A program made the position numbers and the translations under genes. A DNA stretch of 64,000 nucleotides from Clostridium grantii DSM 8605. Its GTDB lineage: Bacteria > Bacillota > Clostridia > Clostridiales > Clostridiaceae. Below the pieces are notes generated by a model that saw nothing but the letters and a program-made list of their open reading frames with translations, was not told where the DNA came from and did no database searches. The stretch lies in assembly GCF_900129965.1 (NCBI RefSeq), contig NZ_FQXM01000006.1:192346-256345 (forward strand), read 5' to 3'. Position 1 is the stretch's first letter. Each line of letters starts with the position of its first letter. Shown here piece after piece: positions 62,413-64,000 of the stretch.

Positions 62413-62616
62413 AAATTTTTCCCTCCTTTTCGTATTCTAAAATTCAAAAATTCACAGTACTTGATAAACTGTTCCGGGTGTTTCGCTTTTTTTATCAAAA
62501 CAATCCGTTTTTTATGTACTGGCCGCTTGATTCATGATCAAACTATTTCAAATAAGAATTACCTGGACTAGCCAGCAACCTCTCATTTCATTGCCACCTC
62601 ACGTCACAACTCTTAT
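62413..62616 (-). promoter_or_regulatory. Long S10-operon leader with predicted secondary structure
   Basis: About 195 nt lie between the promoter and rpsJ without a coding frame. Pairings visible on the minus strand include GCAA/TTGC near the start, CTGGC/GCCAG spanning the middle, and the hairpin TTGAT-CATGA-ATCAA inside it. A ribosomal-protein (L4-like) autoregulatory leader is plausible; I could not assign it to a known leader class. Confidence 0.5.
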
Positions 62617-62645
62617 ATTGTATCCTATTTTTATTTATTTGACAA
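62617..62645 (-). promoter_or_regulatory. S10-spc-alpha superoperon promoter
   Basis: On the minus strand TTGTCA, exactly 17 nt and TACAAT, with A/T-rich sequence upstream, as expected for a strong growth-related promoter. Confidence 0.88.
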
Positions 62646-62752
62646 GAGTTTTTTTTAAATATTTCAATTAATTTTTAAAACAATTTAATGTTCTTATATT
62701 TATCTATTAAATCGACTTTTATTAATAAAACAAAACGAAAATGATCAAACAT

Positions 62753-62788
62753 AAAAAAATGAGAAAGAATAAATTCTTTCTCATTTTC
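62753..62788 (-). terminator. Terminator after tuf
   Basis: A 14-15-bp stem AAAATGAGAAAGAA with its complement and a short A-rich loop, plus flanking A/T-runs, 16 nt after the tuf stop. Confidence 0.9.
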
Positions 62789-62803
62789 AAATCAATTAAT
62801 TAA

Positions 62804-63985
62804 TTACTTAAGAATTGTAGTAACAACTCCTGAACCAACTGTTCTTCCGCCTTCTCTGATAGCGAATCTTAAGTTTGGCTCCATTGCCACTTCTGTGATT
62901 AACTCAACTGTCATGTCTATATGGTCTCCTGGCATTACCATTTCTACTCCGTCTGGTAAAGCTATTGATCCTGTAACGTCAGTTGTTCTGAAGTAAAATT
63001 GCGGTCTATATCCGTTGAAGAATGGTGTATGTCTTCCGCCTTCTTCTTTCTTTAATACATATACTTGACCTACAAAGTTGCTATGTGGCGTTACTGAACC
63101 TGGTTTAGCTAAAACTTGACCTCTTTCGATGTCTGTTCTTTGAACTCCTCTTAATAATGCTCCAATGTTATCTCCTGCCATTGCTTCATCTAACATCTTT
63201 CTGAACATTTCTACTCCTGTACATGTAGATTTTCTGATTTCTTCGCCCATACCTACGATAGAAACTTCATCTCCTACGTGTAATAATCCTCTTTCCAATC
63301 TTCCAGTTGCAACTGTTCCTCTACCTGTGATTGTGAATACATCTTCTACTGGCATTAAGAATGGTTGATCTGTTGCTCTTTCTGGTGTTGGGATGTATGA
63401 ATCTATTGCATCCATTAATTGGTGGATACACTCATCTTCACTCTTTTCAATTACGTTTAATGCTGATCCTGTTACTACTGGACATTCGTCTCCGTCAAAT
63501 CCATATTCACTTAATAAATCTCTTACTTCCATTTCAACTAATTCTAATAATTCTGGATCATCTACTTGATCTGCTTTGTTTAAGAAAACTACTATGTTTT
63601 CAACACCTACTCTTGATGCTAATAGTATGTGTTCTCTTGTTTGTGGCATTGGACCATCTGCAGCACTTACTACTAAGATAGCTCCATCCATTTGAGCAGC
63701 TCCTGTGATCATGTTCTTAACATAGTCAGCATGGCCTGGGCAATCAACATGCGCATAGTGTCTGTTGTCTGTTTCATACTCAACGTGTGCTGTGTTGATT
63801 GTGATTCCTCTTTCTCTTTCTTCTGGTGCTTTATCTATTGACGCGTAATCTTGTGCTTGTGCTTTACCTTCTTTTGCTAATGTCATTGTGATTGCTGCTG
63901 TTAATGTTGTCTTACCATGGTCTACGTGACCTATTGTTCCAACGTTAACGTGGGGTTTTGTTCTTTCAAACTTACTTCTTGCCAT
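62804..63985 (-). CDS. tuf: Translation elongation factor EF-Tu
   Basis: EF-Tu (393 residues, complete) delivers aminoacyl-tRNA to the ribosome. G1 GHVDHGKT (19-26), G3 DCPGH, G4 NKAD and effector segment RGITIN are intact. Domain 2 and 3 regions follow, ending VGSGVVTTILK. AGGAGG precedes the ATG at the window edge; fusA would be expected just upstream but is not in view. Confidence 0.99.
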   Translation of the reverse strand: MARSKFERTKPHVNVGTIGHVDHGKTTLTAAITMTLAKEGKAQAQDYASIDKAPEERERGITINTAHVEYETDNRHYAHVDCPGHADYVKNMITGAAQMDGAILVVSAADGPMPQTREHILLASRVGVENIVVFLNKADQVDDPELLELVEMEVRDLLSEYGFDGDECPVVTGSALNVIEKSEDECIHQLMDAIDSYIPTPERATDQPFLMPVEDVFTITGRGTVATGRLERGLLHVGDEVSIVGMGEEIRKSTCTGVEMFRKMLDEAMAGDNIGALLRGVQRTDIERGQVLAKPGSVTPHSNFVGQVYVLKKEEGGRHTPFFNGYRPQFYFRTTDVTGSIALPDGVEMVMPGDHIDMTVELITEVAMEPNLRFAIREGGRTVGSGVVTTILK

Positions 63986-64000
63986 TTGTAATTCCTCCTA

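Noticed and set aside
63361..63681. 106-codon Leu-rich plus-strand frame inside tuf
   Set aside because: It is antisense to tuf, without ribosome site, and reflects tuf codon usage.
1..64000. CRISPR arrays, prophage, rRNA genes, replication origin
   Set aside because: I saw no regularly spaced repeats, phage genes, rRNA signatures or DnaA-box clusters in the window; tRNA-Sec is the only RNA gene I can support.

Overview
The window is AT-rich, with short intergenic gaps, strong Shine-Dalgarno sites and frequent TTG/GTG starts. It encodes clostridial hallmarks: Ptb-Buk butyrate genes, the sporulation amidase CwlD, a ferredoxin-type 2-oxoacid oxidoreductase, the SelA/SelB/tRNA-Sec machinery, glycyl-radical chemistry and EutBC. 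It is best read as a chromosomal segment of a strict anaerobe, probably Clostridium sensu stricto. The species cannot be told from the sequence alone.

Layout. 1-8.0 kb (minus): 5' part of glmM, then a compact ethanolamine cluster (eutV-eutW, then eutA, an EAT-type permease, eutB, eutC) with no microcompartment genes. A textbook EutV (ANTAR) antiterminator lies in the eutA leader. 8.2-9.1 kb: a decayed TnpB-like transposon relic between terminators. 9.1-12.4 kb (minus): a four-subunit 2-oxoacid:ferredoxin oxidoreductase (VOR type) led by a MinD-like ATPase. 12.6-17.2 kb: tRNA-Sec, selB, selA and a divergent selenium-associated LysR regulator. 17.4-20.1 kb (plus): an orphan CutC-like glycyl radical enzyme with foreign-looking codon usage and two changed active-site positions, followed by an unexplained palindromic element. 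20.1-26.6 kb (minus): ilvD, an AraC-type response regulator with a cupin-PocR histidine kinase, buk and ptb.

26.6-30.3 kb (minus): FAD-dependent protein, cdaR and cdaA (c-di-AMP synthesis). 30.5-32.2 kb (plus): an unknown membrane-anchored protein and a SleB-type hydrolase. 32.2-36.0 kb (minus): a thioredoxin system whose reductase lacks NADPH motifs, a lipoprotein and an ECF sigma/anti-sigma pair. 36.2-37.8 kb (plus): glycogen-phosphorylase family enzyme. 37.9-43.0 kb (minus): two-subunit fumarase, an unknown protein, cwlD and a Na/Pi cotransporter. 43.3-62.4 kb (minus): rplM-rpsI, truA, the ECF transporter module and the S10-spc-alpha ribosomal superoperon (without map), driven from a strong promoter with a long leader. 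62.8-64.0 kb: tuf.

The metabolic genes fit amino-acid, ethanolamine and choline-type amine fermentation: deamination or oxidation makes acyl-CoA and reduced ferredoxin, Ptb-Buk recovers ATP, and the Trx pair may itself be ferredoxin-linked. The strongest leads are the CutC-like enzyme with its downstream element, a recurring AGCAAWATAWT motif upstream of the vor, ilvD and ptb operons, the NADPH-motif-less thioredoxin reductase, and the eutA antiterminator in a cluster without a microcompartment.
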